Assembly (NCBI RefSeq): GCF_900258045.1
Contig: NZ_OGVD01000001.1
Coordinates: forward strand, 229,001-293,000
DNA from: Sphingorhabdus sp. EL138
GTDB lineage: Bacteria; Pseudomonadota; Alphaproteobacteria; Sphingomonadales; Sphingomonadaceae
Reading direction: 5' to 3'
DNA length: 64,000 nt
In this document: positions 15,776 through 25,298 of the stretch, piece after piece
Layout: every line of letters begins with the position of its first letter
Numbering within the stretch: the stretch's first letter is position 1
Translations under genes and position numbers: made by a program
The notes under the pieces: model-generated
Told to the model about the DNA's origin: nothing
What the model saw: only the letters and a program-made list of their open reading frames with translations
The model's database searches: none

Positions 15776-17008
15776 ATGACCGGTAGTGAAAAACAGAGCG
15801 ATGTGATCATATTGGGCGCCGGCCTGATTGGTTTGACCCAAGCTTTGACTCTTGCGGCTCATGGATTGCGCGTGGCTGTCATTGATCGCGCAGCGCCGGC
15901 CCATTTGATGGATCCGCAGAATGACGGCCGAGTTTCATCAATCAACAGCGCCAGCTGGAACATATTTGCAGCGATCGGTCTGTCAGAGAAGCTGGCCCCA
16001 CATGGCTGCAATATTGACAGAATTCTGATCAACGATGGTCTAAAACCCGGGAAGCTTGACTTTACACCTGATGAAAATGACGGCCCGCTTGGCGTAATGA
16101 TTGAAAATAGGGTTTTGCAAAGAACATTGTTTAAAGCTGCACAGGCACATGACCAGATTGATCTATATCTTGCAACACAGGTGCAACAAAGCGACCGTGG
16201 TGGTCATCATGTTTCCGTCACCCTGGAAAGTGGGGAGCAATTGGCCGCTCCATTACTGATCGCTGCCGATGGCCGTGGAAGCGCGATACGCGACGACGCC
16301 GGTATTGTCATGGCAAAATGGCAATATGACCATAGCGCTATCGTCTGCACAATAACGCATGAGCAGCCCCACGAGAATACTGCTTATGAGATTTTCTATC
16401 CCTCTGGACCATTCGCCGTTTTACCAATGCGGGACGATGAGGATGGAAGCCATCGCTCCGCCATTGTCTGGACGGTTGCGCGCAAAGATGGACCGGCTTT
16501 GGCCAAGATTAACAACCGGGCCTTTCAAGCGGAATTGATGAAGAAAACGGGTGGGTTTTTGGGTGAAATGACCTTGCAGTCCGAACGCGCAACCTATCCG
16601 CTCGGTTTTCACCACAGCGCTGAACTTGTTGCCCAGCGTCTTGCCCTGGTTGGTGATGCGGGCCATGGGATCCACCCGATTGCCGGTCAGGGACTCAATC
16701 TGGGTCTGCGCGATGTGGCAGCATTAACCGAGTGCATTGTCGATGGCGCCCGTACAGGCCTTGATCTGGGGGATGCTCAGATATTGGCTCGATATGACCG
16801 CTGGCGCGGGCTGGACAATCTTATGATGTCGGCCGCTACAGACGTCCTCACGCGGCTTTTTGGATTGCCCGGCGATACATCTTCAGCGATCCGCCGCTTT
16901 GGCATTGGCATAGTGCAACGCATCCCACCCCTCAAAGACCAGTTCATGGCGGAAGCGCGCGGCGAAAGTGGTGATTTGCCGCAATTGCTTATGGGTGATT
17001 TAATCTAG
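15776..17008 (+). CDS. UbiH/COQ6-family ubiquinone-biosynthesis monooxygenase
   Basis: 410 residues from the ATG at 15776, with GAGGCG upstream. The FAD-binding VIILGAGLIGLTQALTLAAHG, the DG motif (LIAADGRGSAIRDDAGI) and the family signature ALVGDAGHGIHPIAGQGLNLG are all present. Family members hydroxylate the ubiquinone ring at C5, C6 or C1; which position applies here cannot be told. Transcribed divergently from ftsK. Its stop is four bases from that of the converging SDR gene. Confidence 0.88.
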   Translation: MTGSEKQSDVIILGAGLIGLTQALTLAAHGLRVAVIDRAAPAHLMDPQNDGRVSSINSASWNIFAAIGLSEKLAPHGCNIDRILINDGLKPGKLDFTPDENDGPLGVMIENRVLQRTLFKAAQAHDQIDLYLATQVQQSDRGGHHVSVTLESGEQLAAPLLIAADGRGSAIRDDAGIVMAKWQYDHSAIVCTITHEQPHENTAYEIFYPSGPFAVLPMRDDEDGSHRSAIVWTVARKDGPALAKINNRAFQAELMKKTGGFLGEMTLQSERATYPLGFHHSAELVAQRLALVGDAGHGIHPIAGQGLNLGLRDVAALTECIVDGARTGLDLGDAQILARYDRWRGLDNLMMSAATDVLTRLFGLPGDTSSAIRRFGIGIVQRIPPLKDQFMAEARGESGDLPQLLMGDLI

Positions 17009-17012
17009 CTAT

Positions 17013-17780
17013 CTATCGTGGCCCTTGACCGTCATCGACCTTGATGATGGTACCGGTTACGCATTCTGATGCCGGCGATAACAGATAAAGCAATGTGCTA
17101 TCCATCTGATCCGGCTGGCATATACGTTTGCGGGGAAAATGCTCGTAAAAATTACCCATTCGACTGGTCATACCATCCGACATATCAGTTGCAAAAAGCC
17201 CTGGTGCAACCGCGTTGACGTTGATGAAAAATTTGGACCATTCAACAGCCAGAGCCTCTGTGATTCGGGATATTCCAGCCTTGGTGGTCGAATAAAGTGC
17301 AGCGCCATGACCATCATAATGTGTGCCGGCTATGGAAGAGATATTAACAATCCGCCCGGGCATCTCCTGTTCGATCAAAGGTCGCGCAAACTCACAAGAC
17401 AATATGTAGGCGGCGCGCATATTGGTATCTAGAACATCATCGATCAATTCCGTGGACATCTTCACAGCACGAGCAGCGTCCACAATTCCAGCATTGTTGA
17501 CCAGTATGTCGGGTTGCCCCAGCGTGTCGGCGACGGACGGAATAATTGCCTTCAGTTGCTCCGCATCCCGGACATCCAGATCGAAAGCTTTTGCATTTCC
17601 GCCATCTTGGGTGATTTCGTCTACCAGTTCATCCAGCTTTTCCCTGCGCCGGGCCGTACAAGCAACCTTTGCTCCACAAGCCGCCAAGATGTTCGCGAAA
17701 CGGCGCCCGAGGCCAGCCGACGCCCCGGTAACAATGGCTGTACGTCCAGTCAGGTCGATGGAAAAATTTGGGGTGGTCAT
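17013..17780 (-). CDS. Short-chain dehydrogenase/reductase (SDR)
   Basis: 255 residues, classical SDR: cofactor site TGASAGLGRRFA at about 18-29, NNAG, catalytic Ser in VNISSIAG, and Tyr/Lys in LYSTTKAG. The substrate is unknown. Basic residues after the glycine motif (CTARRREKL) suggest NADP(H). The region just upstream of its ATG carries a 15-bp inverted repeat with tandem repeats inside (separate entry). Confidence 0.88.
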   Translation of the reverse strand: MTTPNFSIDLTGRTAIVTGASAGLGRRFANILAACGAKVACTARRREKLDELVDEITQDGGNAKAFDLDVRDAEQLKAIIPSVADTLGQPDILVNNAGIVDAARAVKMSTELIDDVLDTNMRAAYILSCEFARPLIEQEMPGRIVNISSIAGTHYDGHGAALYSTTKAGISRITEALAVEWSKFFINVNAVAPGLFATDMSDGMTSRMGNFYEHFPRKRICQPDQMDSTLLYLLSPASECVTGTIIKVDDGQGPR

Positions 17781-17853
17781 ATTAGGGCATCCCTTAAACT
17801 ATTGGCCTATAACTATTTGGCTTATCCTGTTTTCAGGAAAGGGATGCCCTAAT
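17781..17853. repeat. 15-bp perfect inverted repeat enclosing tandem repeats, upstream of the SDR gene
   Basis: ATTAGGGCATCCCTT (17781-17795) abuts the SDR start codon, and its exact reverse complement lies at 17839-17853. The 43-base interval contains two near-identical copies, AACTATTGGCCTAT and AACTATTTGGCTTAT, side by side. As RNA from the leftward strand, the stem would cover the AGGGA ribosome site of the SDR gene. As DNA, it could bind a regulator. The upstream OmpA lipoprotein gene ends 34 bases beyond. Confidence 0.75.
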
Positions 17854-17887
17854 GATTGTCGTCATGGCAAGCGGATAGTGCGCTGCT

Positions 17888-18562
17888 CTAGAGGCCTTGC
17901 TCCCGGATCGGTACGATTTTCAGCTCGACCCGGCGGTTTGCAGAGCGCCCCTCCTCGGTGCTGTTGGTCGCGATCGGCTGGCTTTCCCCAAATCCGCGGG
18001 TTTCAACTCGTGCACGCTGAACGCCGCTATTGCTCAAGAAGTTGGCGACCGACAAAGCGCGCCGTTCGGACAGCGATTGGTTGTACTGATCCGTGCCGGT
18101 GCTGTCGGTATGACCATAAACGTCGATATAGCTCTTCTCATATTGTGACAGCGTATTGGCAACATCGCCCAAAGTCTGTTGAAACTCAGGTTCAATGGCC
18201 GCGCTGTTTACCGGAAAAGTAACATTGGACGGCATATTCAAGATCAGATTGTCACCATCACGGGTCACATCGACACCGCTACCAGCGGTTTGCTGACGCA
18301 GTTTCTTTTCCTGCTCATCCATATAATAGCCCACGCCCGCACCGGCGAGGCCGCCAAGGCCAGCACCTATGATCTTTTCTGTACGATCATTACGACCGCC
18401 GATAATATCGCCCAGCAGATAACCGCCCAGTGCGCCGCCAATACCACCAATGGCTGCTTTGGACAGAACCCGGTTCCCGGTTTCTGGGTTGGTTGTACAG
18501 CCGCTCGCAAAGGCGAGTGCGCTTAACGAAAGTGCCGCAATAAATGCTTGTTTGCTACGCAT
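17888..18562 (-). CDS. OmpA-family outer-membrane lipoprotein with glycine zipper
   Basis: 224 residues. A lipoprotein signal ends with lipobox ASGC. A glycine-rich stretch (AAIGGIGGALGGYLLGDIIG and GAGLGGLAGAGVGYY) looks like a glycine-zipper membrane segment. The OmpA-C peptidoglycan-binding domain follows (VYGHTDSTGTDQYNQSLSER, VETRGFGESQPIATN, SANRRVELKI). It likely ties the outer membrane to the cell wall, like Pal or YiaD. A TTAACCATAGAT motif lies 65 bases upstream of the start. Confidence 0.9.
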   Translation of the reverse strand: MRSKQAFIAALSLSALAFASGCTTNPETGNRVLSKAAIGGIGGALGGYLLGDIIGGRNDRTEKIIGAGLGGLAGAGVGYYMDEQEKKLRQQTAGSGVDVTRDGDNLILNMPSNVTFPVNSAAIEPEFQQTLGDVANTLSQYEKSYIDVYGHTDSTGTDQYNQSLSERRALSVANFLSNSGVQRARVETRGFGESQPIATNSTEEGRSANRRVELKIVPIREQGL

Positions 18563-18626
18563 ATTTTTAGTCCCTCATAGAAGCGCCGTTGGGATATACT
18601 TCCCCTTCCCGGCGCGATAGCCGTAA

Positions 18627-18638
18627 TTAACCATAGAT
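18627..18638. promoter_or_regulatory. TTAACCAT motif upstream of OmpA lipoprotein (CtrA half-site-like)
   Basis: TTAACCATAGAT lies about 65 bases upstream of the lipoprotein start. TTAACCAT resembles the half-site bound by CtrA-type response regulators in alphaproteobacteria. The same 12 bases recur upstream of cpoB, and TTAACCAT also occurs upstream of the BON-OmpA gene (5041-5048). Assignment rests on motif likeness only. Confidence 0.3.
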
Positions 18639-18744
18639 AAGATGAACCCAAAATTATCAGGGCGGCATCAAAGCATATTTGATATTTTGTAAAACATATG
18701 GCTATAGGGTTTCTTTCGGGCTTATTCCCTTTCTATTGGACAAT

Positions 18745-20052
18745 ATGACAGCTTTTCCTTGGTTTGATGTTGCGATCATTGTCGTACTAGTGCTGATTAA
18801 TGGCGTTTTCGCTATGTCGGAACTAGCCATTGTTTCCGCGCGTAAGGCATATCTCCATTCTGCAGCAGATCAAGGGAGCCGAGGCGCGAGAATTGCTCTA
18901 CGTTTGGCCGGCGATCCCGGTAAGTTTTTGTCCACGGTACAAATCGGAATCACATTGATTGGCATTGTCGCCGGCGCCTTTTCCGGAGCCAGCCTCGGCG
19001 GACCGGTCGCGGAGCGTTTGCAAGCTCTGGGTATGGGCCAAGAACTGTCTGTCAGTATCGGTTTCGCTTTGGTCATCGGGCTGACGACTTTTGCTTCGCT
19101 GGTTATTGGCGAACTCGTGCCCAAACAATTTGCGCTCCGTTCAGCCGAAAAAATTGCCGTCGTCATGGCACCGCCAATGGACTTACTCGCCAGAGTAGCC
19201 GCACCATTGGTGTGGCTGCTTGATGGCACAAGTGCATTAATCTTTCGGGTACTCGGCCTCAAACGCGACCAGGCCAATCACGTGACCGCAGATGAGTTAC
19301 AGATGGTTTTTGCTGAAGCCACGCGGTCGGGTGTTATCGAAGAACATGAGCGAGCCGTTATCGCGGGCGTCGTGCGCATGGCCGACCGGCCAATCCGAGA
19401 AGTGATGACACCGCGGACAGAGGTCGATTGGTTGGATATCAGCGCGACCACCGAAGAAATTCATGCAATGTTGATTGAATCGCAACATAGCCGTTGGCCG
19501 GTGGCTGAGGATTCAGTGGATGAGATTAAGGGCGTTGTTGTAGCGCGCGATATAGTCGCCGCACAATTTAGCGGACAGACGCTCGATTTGCATAAATTGA
19601 TGCGCCCGCTTGAAAAAGTTCCGGATCAGCTCGATGCATTGGATGCGCTCGATATCCTCAGGGAAGCTGACGTACCGATGGTCTTGGTTCATGACGAATA
19701 TGGTCATTTTGAAGGGATTGTAACTCCCAATGACCTGCTTCGTTCGATCGCAGGTGAATTTGTCTCCGATCAAGACGAAAAGACTCAGCGCAGCCTGATT
19801 GAACGCGCAGATGGCAGTTTTCTGGTGTCAGGCGCGATGTCGATGGATGCGCTCGCGGACCGGCTTGGTATCAAATTGCCCGATGATCGGGACTACGCCA
19901 CGGTTGCCGGGCACGCTTTGAATCAATTGCGGCGCCTGCCAAAAGAAGGAGAGAATTTTGAGGATCAGAGCTGGGTTTTTGAGATAATCGACATGGATGG
20001 TCGCAAAATCGACAAGTTGATTGTTCGGTCATCTAAACCAGATGTCGATTAA
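18745..20052 (+). CDS. CorC/TlyC-type protein (DUF21, CBS pair, CorC_HlyC)
   Basis: 435 residues from the ATG at 18745, which gives MTAFPWFDVAIIVVLVLING; an upstream ATG at 18679 would put 22 polar residues before the first span. The N-terminal half is the DUF21/CNNM membrane domain (AMSELAIVSARKAYL, STVQIGITLIGI, LVIGELVPKQFALR). Two CBS domains follow (REVMTPRTEVDWLD and VPMVLVHDEYGHFEGIVTPN), then a CorC_HlyC domain (DRLGIKLPDDRDYATVAG). Relatives act in Mg2+/Co2+ efflux or are annotated as hemolysins; a transport role is more likely than haemolysis. Confidence 0.88.
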   Translation: MTAFPWFDVAIIVVLVLINGVFAMSELAIVSARKAYLHSAADQGSRGARIALRLAGDPGKFLSTVQIGITLIGIVAGAFSGASLGGPVAERLQALGMGQELSVSIGFALVIGLTTFASLVIGELVPKQFALRSAEKIAVVMAPPMDLLARVAAPLVWLLDGTSALIFRVLGLKRDQANHVTADELQMVFAEATRSGVIEEHERAVIAGVVRMADRPIREVMTPRTEVDWLDISATTEEIHAMLIESQHSRWPVAEDSVDEIKGVVVARDIVAAQFSGQTLDLHKLMRPLEKVPDQLDALDALDILREADVPMVLVHDEYGHFEGIVTPNDLLRSIAGEFVSDQDEKTQRSLIERADGSFLVSGAMSMDALADRLGIKLPDDRDYATVAGHALNQLRRLPKEGENFEDQSWVFEIIDMDGRKIDKLIVRSSKPDVD

Positions 20053-20091
20053 ACCAGACGTCGGCTGGTGACGCACGAAACTCTCGAAATG

Positions 20092-20127
20092 AAAAAAGGC
20101 CTCCTTCAAGTCTGAGGGAGGCCTTTT
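20092..20127. terminator. Bidirectional Rho-independent terminator
   Basis: AAAAGGCCTCC (20094-20104) and GGAGGCCTTTT (20117-20127) form an 11-bp stem with a 12-base loop and A/T tracts on both sides. It sits between the converging CorC/TlyC gene and ftsH, so it can end both transcripts. A short TATC triplication follows at about 20129-20140. Confidence 0.9.
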
Positions 20128-20179
20128 GTATCTATCTATCTGAGTATCAGGTGAGTTATCTAGCTAATATAGTAGCAGC

Positions 20180-22132
20180 TTAAACACCCTGCGGTTTCGG
20201 ATCGCCAAATGGACCTTTCCGCTTCTTACCCGCTTTCGGTATAGATGTACCAATTGTTGGTACCGAAGATGGCTTCACAACATCGCCATCGGGTCGCTCA
20301 AATTTGCCATTCTCGACCAGCGAGTCAATCTCGTCACCCGACAAGGTTTCATATTCAAGCAGCGCATTTGCCAGCAAATGCAGCTGATCTTCGTGTTTGG
20401 TCAATACATCCTTGGCGCGGTCATAGCCGGCATCAACGATACCGCGAATTTCGCTATCGATTTTCTTGGCCGTTTCGTCCGACATATGGACACGCTGGGA
20501 TTGCGAATAGCCGAGGAAGGTCTCGCCTTGCTCCTCTTCATATTGCAACGGACCCATTTCGTCGGACATACCCCATTGTGTGACCATGTCGCGCGCAAGC
20601 TTCGTCGCATATTGAATGTCGCCTGATGCGCCGGAAGACACCTTGTCATAGCCAAAGATGATTTCTTCCGCGACACGGCCGCCCATCGACACAGCCATAT
20701 TGGCGTGCATCTTGTCACGGTGATAGCTGTAGCTGTCCCGCTCCGGCAAGCGCATAACCATGCCAAGCGCACGGCCGCGCGGAATGATCGTGGCTTTATG
20801 GATCGGGTCAGAGGCAGGCTCATGCACCGCCACAATCGCGTGACCGGCTTCATGATAAGCGGTCATTTTCTTCTCATCCTCGGTCATCACCATGGATTTA
20901 CGTTCGGTGCCCATCATGACCTTGTCTTTAGCGGTCTCAAACTCGTCCATAGCCACGAGGCGCTTCCCGCGCCGGGCAGCCATCAAGGCGGCTTCGTTGA
21001 CGAGGTTCGCGAGGTCAGCACCGGAGAAACCGGGCGTACCGCGTGCAATCGTGCGTGCATTCACATCGGGTGCCAGTGGTACTTTCTTCATGTGTACTTC
21101 GAGGATCTTTTCACGACCTTCAATATCTGGACGCGGCACGACGACCTGGCGATCAAAGCGGCCCGGACGCAACAATGCGGGGTCGAGAACGTCAGGACGG
21201 TTGGTCGCGGCGATGATGATGATACCTTCATTCGCTTCAAAACCATCCATTTCGACCAAGAGCTGGTTCAGCGTCTGTTCGCGCTCGTCATTGCCATTGC
21301 CAAGGCCGGCACCACGATGACGACCAACGGCATCAATCTCATCAATGAAGACGATACAAGGCGCGTTTTTCTTGGCCTGTTCAAACATGTCACGGACACG
21401 GCTCGCACCAACGCCGACAAACATTTCCACAAAATCTGAACCGGAAATGGTGAAAAAAGGCACCCCAGCTTCACCAGCAATTGCGCGGGCCAGCAGAGTT
21501 TTACCGGTACCCGGTGAACCTACCAGCAATGCGCCTTTTGGAATTTGCCCACCCAGTTTTGCAAAGCGACCTGGATTTTTCAGGAATTCAACGATTTCTT
21601 CCAGTTCTTCGCGCGCTTCATCGATGCCGGCGACATCTTCAAAGGTAACCTTGCCTTGCTTTTCGGTCAGCATTTTGGCCTTGGATTTGCCAAAGCCCAT
21701 TGCTCCAGAACCGCTACCTTTTTGCATTTGGCGCAACACGAAAAACGCTATGCCGAGAATAAGCAGGAACGGTAGCGACTGAATCAAAAGATACTGCCAG
21801 ATACTTGGGCTTTCTTCGGCTTGGCCACTATACTCTACACCTTTTTCATCAAGCAATTTGACCAGGCTGGGATCATTGCCAACCGGCGTTGTGGCGAACT
21901 TGTCTCCGTTGGTCAGCTCACCAGTAATCTTGTCCGGGGCAATTGCAACGCTTTGGACGCTGCCCTCAGCAACTTTCGCACGGAACGAGGAATAGCTGAT
22001 TGCCTCACCAGAATCAGCACCGGCACCGGCACCAAACATAGAGACAGTGAGCAACAGGGCGACAATCACGCCTGCCCAGATGAGCATACTTTTCATCCAG
22101 GGGTTTTCCTTGGGATCCTGTTCGTCATTCAT
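20180..22132 (-). CDS. ftsH: ATP-dependent zinc metalloprotease FtsH
   Basis: 650 residues. Two membrane spans (about 15-33 and 113-133) flank a periplasmic domain. The AAA ATPase has Walker A GSPGTGKT (205-212), Walker [13 protein letters not shown] and the second region of homology [20 protein letters not shown]. The protease zinc site is HEAGH at about 424-428. FtsH is the essential membrane-anchored protease that degrades membrane proteins and regulators. It lies downstream of tilS and cpoB on the same strand, the usual order in sphingomonads. Confidence 0.96.
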   Translation of the reverse strand: MNDEQDPKENPWMKSMLIWAGVIVALLLTVSMFGAGAGADSGEAISYSSFRAKVAEGSVQSVAIAPDKITGELTNGDKFATTPVGNDPSLVKLLDEKGVEYSGQAEESPSIWQYLLIQSLPFLLILGIAFFVLRQMQKGSGSGAMGFGKSKAKMLTEKQGKVTFEDVAGIDEAREELEEIVEFLKNPGRFAKLGGQIPKGALLVGSPGTGKTLLARAIAGEAGVPFFTISGSDFVEMFVGVGASRVRDMFEQAKKNAPCIVFIDEIDAVGRHRGAGLGNGNDEREQTLNQLLVEMDGFEANEGIIIIAATNRPDVLDPALLRPGRFDRQVVVPRPDIEGREKILEVHMKKVPLAPDVNARTIARGTPGFSGADLANLVNEAALMAARRGKRLVAMDEFETAKDKVMMGTERKSMVMTEDEKKMTAYHEAGHAIVAVHEPASDPIHKATIIPRGRALGMVMRLPERDSYSYHRDKMHANMAVSMGGRVAEEIIFGYDKVSSGASGDIQYATKLARDMVTQWGMSDEMGPLQYEEEQGETFLGYSQSQRVHMSDETAKKIDSEIRGIVDAGYDRAKDVLTKHEDQLHLLANALLEYETLSGDEIDSLVENGKFERPDGDVVKPSSVPTIGTSIPKAGKKRKGPFGDPKPQGV

Positions 22133-22289
22133 GATAATTGCTGTCCTGTCTTGGTATCGTCAGCGGTTATTCCAACCGAATCTGTCCCTTAAAGATAGGA
22201 GTTTTGCCTAGGATGACAATATAAGGCCGAATGTTTTTGCTGATCAGTCTGATCGTAAATGGTGATTTTCCGCTAAAATACTGAAATAT

Positions 22290-23237
22290 TTATCTATTAT
22301 TGCGTTCCGGTGCAGCGGAGAAGGTCCAGACCTTTCCGCCCTTGCACAATATGTTTCCAATAGTCTGGGTTTCACCTTGTTCCAGCCCCTTGATCAACGG
22401 TTCCAACTGGCTGCCGCGCGGCGACAATGCCGGGTCGCAGACATGCAAGCATTTCAGGAGCAATCGCCGAACAATTTCATGGGGGAAGTCATGATTGTCG
22501 AGTGTGCAGCCATCTTCGTTTTTCTGGATATAGGTTGCCGCCAGTTTGTCGACCATCCAATGTATCGCGGTCCGCGCATCATCCAGCGCAGCGGCGCTTT
22601 GGTTAGCAAGGCTTACATCAAAACCTGACAACCGCGACAATGCATCCCTTACCCGGACACGGTCAAAGCTCTGATCTTTGTTGGAAGGATCATCAACCGG
22701 TGTAATTCCTTGAGCCGTCACAAACTCGGCCAGCATATTTTTTGGGAAGCTAAGTAACGGGCGAATGATGGGACCCCGTTTGGCACGGATTGCAGACATG
22801 CCGTCAACACCGCTACCGCGCATTATCCGCATAACAAGTGTTTCAAGCTGGTCGTCTGCATGGTGGGCAGTAGCGAGCCATGCCATACCTCGACCCTCTA
22901 TCCAGGCGTTGAGCAAGGCATAGCGCGCTTTGCGAGCTTCTGCCTGAATACTGCCCCGAATGGGAAAAGATGGCTTTAATATCTGATGCGGAATCGCCCG
23001 GTCAGCACATATGCTGGCGACAAACTCGCATTCCGCATGGGCCTCCGGTCGCAGCCCATGGTCGACACTTGCGGCAGCAATCCGTCCCGGGAAGCAGCTA
23101 TTGGCGAGCAGCAACAAGGCAAGGCTATCAGGTCCACCCGAAACGGCGAGACCCAACTTGTCATCACTATTTTCGAAGTCAGGCACAAGCATCGTCACCG
23201 CTTCACGGAAGCGATCAACAAGAGCCTGCTCCATCAT
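22290..23237 (-). CDS. tilS: tRNA(Ile)-lysidine synthase
   Basis: 315 residues. The PP-loop ATP site is LAVSGGPDSLALLL, and the substrate motifs (VDHGLRPEAHAEC, TAHHADDQLETLVMRIMRGSG) are typical. TilS changes C34 of the CAU-anticodon isoleucine tRNA to lysidine so that it reads AUA, an essential step. The open frame runs on to 23651, but that N-terminal part lies opposite cpoB's frame and looks random, so I start at the first of two ATGs (23237, 23234), 25 bases after the cpoB stop. No strong ribosome site is visible, which may point to coupling with cpoB. Confidence 0.92.
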   Translation of the reverse strand: MMEQALVDRFREAVTMLVPDFENSDDKLGLAVSGGPDSLALLLLANSCFPGRIAAASVDHGLRPEAHAECEFVASICADRAIPHQILKPSFPIRGSIQAEARKARYALLNAWIEGRGMAWLATAHHADDQLETLVMRIMRGSGVDGMSAIRAKRGPIIRPLLSFPKNMLAEFVTAQGITPVDDPSNKDQSFDRVRVRDALSRLSGFDVSLANQSAAALDDARTAIHWMVDKLAATYIQKNEDGCTLDNHDFPHEIVRRLLLKCLHVCDPALSPRGSQLEPLIKGLEQGETQTIGNILCKGGKVWTFSAAPERNNR

Positions 23238-23262
23238 GGGGTGCGCTGAAAGAGGTGCATTA

Positions 23263-24138
23263 TTAGCTGCAATCCGCCGCTGTCCTGCCCCGTGCAACCC
23301 GCGCACTGAGGCGACCGGATGCTGCGCTGGGATAAACTTCCTGTAGTTCGGAAAGCACGCGGCAAGCGTCGGCTTTTTTGTCCAGTTGGACCAAGGCTGT
23401 GCTGAGAAAGTAGAGACTGTCAGGTGCCCGTTCACCGCGAGGCAGTTCCTGATAATTTTCATAAAGGGCAACAGAGGCCAAGGCCGGTTTGCCATCGTCG
23501 AGATAAGCACGGCCCAGCAGATTTTTGGCGAAACTGGCACGGCGGTGCTTGGGATGATCGGCAGCCGCTTTCTTGAGCTGCGTCTGGGCCTCAGGATAAT
23601 ATTTCGCTTCCCAGAGCCGGTAGCCATAAATATAGGCGTCTTCGCCGACATCGCCGGTATCAGGCATCACAATGGATGCAACGCCGCTTACGCGTTCGGG
23701 ATCGGGGCTGGCGCTTCCCGTATCTTCCGTAACAGATCCGCCCGATGGCGTCGTCGATAGTGCGCCGGGATTGGTGCTGACCGGCGGCACCGCAGCGGCC
23801 ATTTTATCCTCTATCTGTCTGATACGAAAATCATTCTGCTCAACCTGACCAGTCAGGTTTGCGAGACTGCGTTCGAGCGTATCAACTCGGGCGATGAGGT
23901 CAGAAACGGCAGTTGTTGTTGTCGATGGAGTCGTCGGGGTATCAGCATCAGGTCTGATTTCGGGTTCGAAAAACCGAGAGGAACCACCAGGAAAAACCTT
24001 ACGCTGAACCGCCCGCATTTCCTGTTCCAACCGGTCGACACGCTTGTCGACATTGTTATTTTGCGCAGCAGCAGGAGCCGCAATCAAAAGGCTGGCCGAT
24101 AGCGCGGCGAATAACGTCGATAACAGGACGGGTTTCAT
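23263..24138 (-). CDS. cpoB: CpoB/YbgF, Tol-Pal-associated periplasmic protein
   Basis: 291 residues. The signal peptide MKPVLLSTLFAALSASLLIA is cleaved near APAAAQ. A short coiled coil (VDKRVDRLEQEMRAVQRKVF) and a second (LIARVDTLERSLANLTGQVE) follow, then a Ser/Thr/Pro-rich linker and a TPR domain (DAYIYGYRLWEAKYYPEAQT onward). CpoB links outer-membrane constriction by Tol-Pal to septal wall synthesis. TTAACCATAGAT lies 40 bases upstream. The pal and tol genes are not in the window. Confidence 0.9.
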   Translation of the reverse strand: MKPVLLSTLFAALSASLLIAAPAAAQNNNVDKRVDRLEQEMRAVQRKVFPGGSSRFFEPEIRPDADTPTTPSTTTTAVSDLIARVDTLERSLANLTGQVEQNDFRIRQIEDKMAAAVPPVSTNPGALSTTPSGGSVTEDTGSASPDPERVSGVASIVMPDTGDVGEDAYIYGYRLWEAKYYPEAQTQLKKAAADHPKHRRASFAKNLLGRAYLDDGKPALASVALYENYQELPRGERAPDSLYFLSTALVQLDKKADACRVLSELQEVYPSAASGRLSARVARGRTAADCS

Positions 24139-24177
24139 AAGGAGCCTCCAAACATATGGCCAAAGATTTGTTTTACG

Positions 24178-24189
24178 TTAACCATAGAT
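24178..24189. promoter_or_regulatory. TTAACCAT motif upstream of cpoB (CtrA half-site-like)
   Basis: TTAACCATAGAT, identical over 12 bases to the motif upstream of the OmpA lipoprotein gene at 18627, lies 40 bases before the cpoB start in the same relative orientation. It is similar to a CtrA half-site; no binding evidence. Confidence 0.3.
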
Positions 24190-24251
24190 GCCGTGGAAAA
24201 GTAAATAGATTTACGTTGAGTGAGATTGATGTTTCACGGCCATATGACCCG

Positions 24252-25121
24252 CTATTGCGTGGTATCCAGTTCACTTGCGGATTCGCCGTTCGTGGTTGAT
24301 CCACCGGGATCGGTTCGTGCGAGCAGCGCGGCCGCGCTAATACCGACGTCCTTAATCGTACGATCTGCTGTGCCGAGTGGTGCAACTACGGCGCCATCAA
24401 TAGTGACGGTCAAGGCATCAGGTCGTCCCGTCAGAATTTGGGGGCCTTTGGCATCAGCGGGAACCGAATATTGTTCACCGGCTGACATTTCCTTTTCAAA
24501 CAGGCGCTCGCCATCTTCGTCGTATATCTTGAGCCAGACAGTCTCGGTTGCAGTCAAAGTGACCGTACCTGTGTCAGACGGTGTTGGGCCAACTGGATCA
24601 ATCGTACCGTCCAGCGTGCCATCTATGGTCTCGCTCTCGGTAAATTCAGCTTCGGGTCCTTCATCTATGAAATCGGCAGGTTCCAAAAACAAAGTTCGCC
24701 AAACCAAAAAACCGATCAACAAGACTGCAGCGATGCCACCAGCCGTCCACGCGAGATATTTGGGAGGAATATTACTCGGATTAGCCGGCGCGTAACCGCT
24801 GGTTTCCGGTTCATAGGCACTATGGCCCTGATCATCCATCTCTTCGCGTAATTGACTACCGATTGTCACTTCACTGAGGCCCACGGTTCGGGCGTAGGAC
24901 TTGGCAAAACCAATCGCATAGGTGCGGCCAGGCAGAGCAGCGAAATCTCCAGTTTCAATGGACTCTAGGTGCCGCTGCGGAATCCGCGTTGTCTTGGCAA
25001 TATCTTCAATATTCAGATTTTTTTGCTCTCGCGCATGACGCAACATGTCACCCACGCTGTGCAAGTTTAACTCGGCATTTTCCTGCTCTATTTCTTCTGC
25101 GTCATTTTCTTCGGCCATCAT
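24252..25121 (-). CDS. RodZ-like helix-turn-helix membrane protein (DUF4115)
   Basis: 289 residues. An N-terminal Cro/C1-type HTH (VGDMLRHAREQKNLNIEDIA, TRIPQRHLESIETGDFAALP) of the RodZ type is followed by one membrane span (YLAWTAGGIAAVLLIGFLVW, about 130-150). The periplasmic part carries a DUF4115-like C-terminal domain (TATETVWLKIYDEDGERLFE, then GEQYSVPADAKGPQIL). RodZ couples MreB to the wall-elongation machinery. It is shorter than E. coli RodZ but domain order is preserved. The first two codons are both ATG, with GGAG just upstream. Confidence 0.85.
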   Translation of the reverse strand: MMAEENDAEEIEQENAELNLHSVGDMLRHAREQKNLNIEDIAKTTRIPQRHLESIETGDFAALPGRTYAIGFAKSYARTVGLSEVTIGSQLREEMDDQGHSAYEPETSGYAPANPSNIPPKYLAWTAGGIAAVLLIGFLVWRTLFLEPADFIDEGPEAEFTESETIDGTLDGTIDPVGPTPSDTGTVTLTATETVWLKIYDEDGERLFEKEMSAGEQYSVPADAKGPQILTGRPDALTVTIDGAVVAPLGTADRTIKDVGISAAALLARTDPGGSTTNGESASELDTTQ

Positions 25122-25298
25122 ACTCTCCTTTGGCCGGTTCGCGGTGCGACCCCGATTTTCACTGATGATTCAGAAAAAGCCACTGGAGCGATGAAAAGTC
25201 AATGATTATCAATATTTCCAGCCTGATGATATCGCCATTATGACGATATCTCCGGGCTTTCAAGAAAACCGTCGATACCAATTGTTACATATGAACAG

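Noticed and set aside
20129-20140. TATC triplication after the ftsH-side terminator
   Set aside because: Three units only; no evidence of a functional microsatellite.
23238-23651. 138-residue N-terminal extension of the tilS frame
   Set aside because: It lies inside cpoB in another frame, is not TilS-like and contains no ribosome site; the ATG at 23237 gives a normal start.
25228-25250. GATATCG/CGATATC inverted repeat downstream of ptsP
   Set aside because: Only 7 bp and no T-run; may be chance, so not listed as a terminator.
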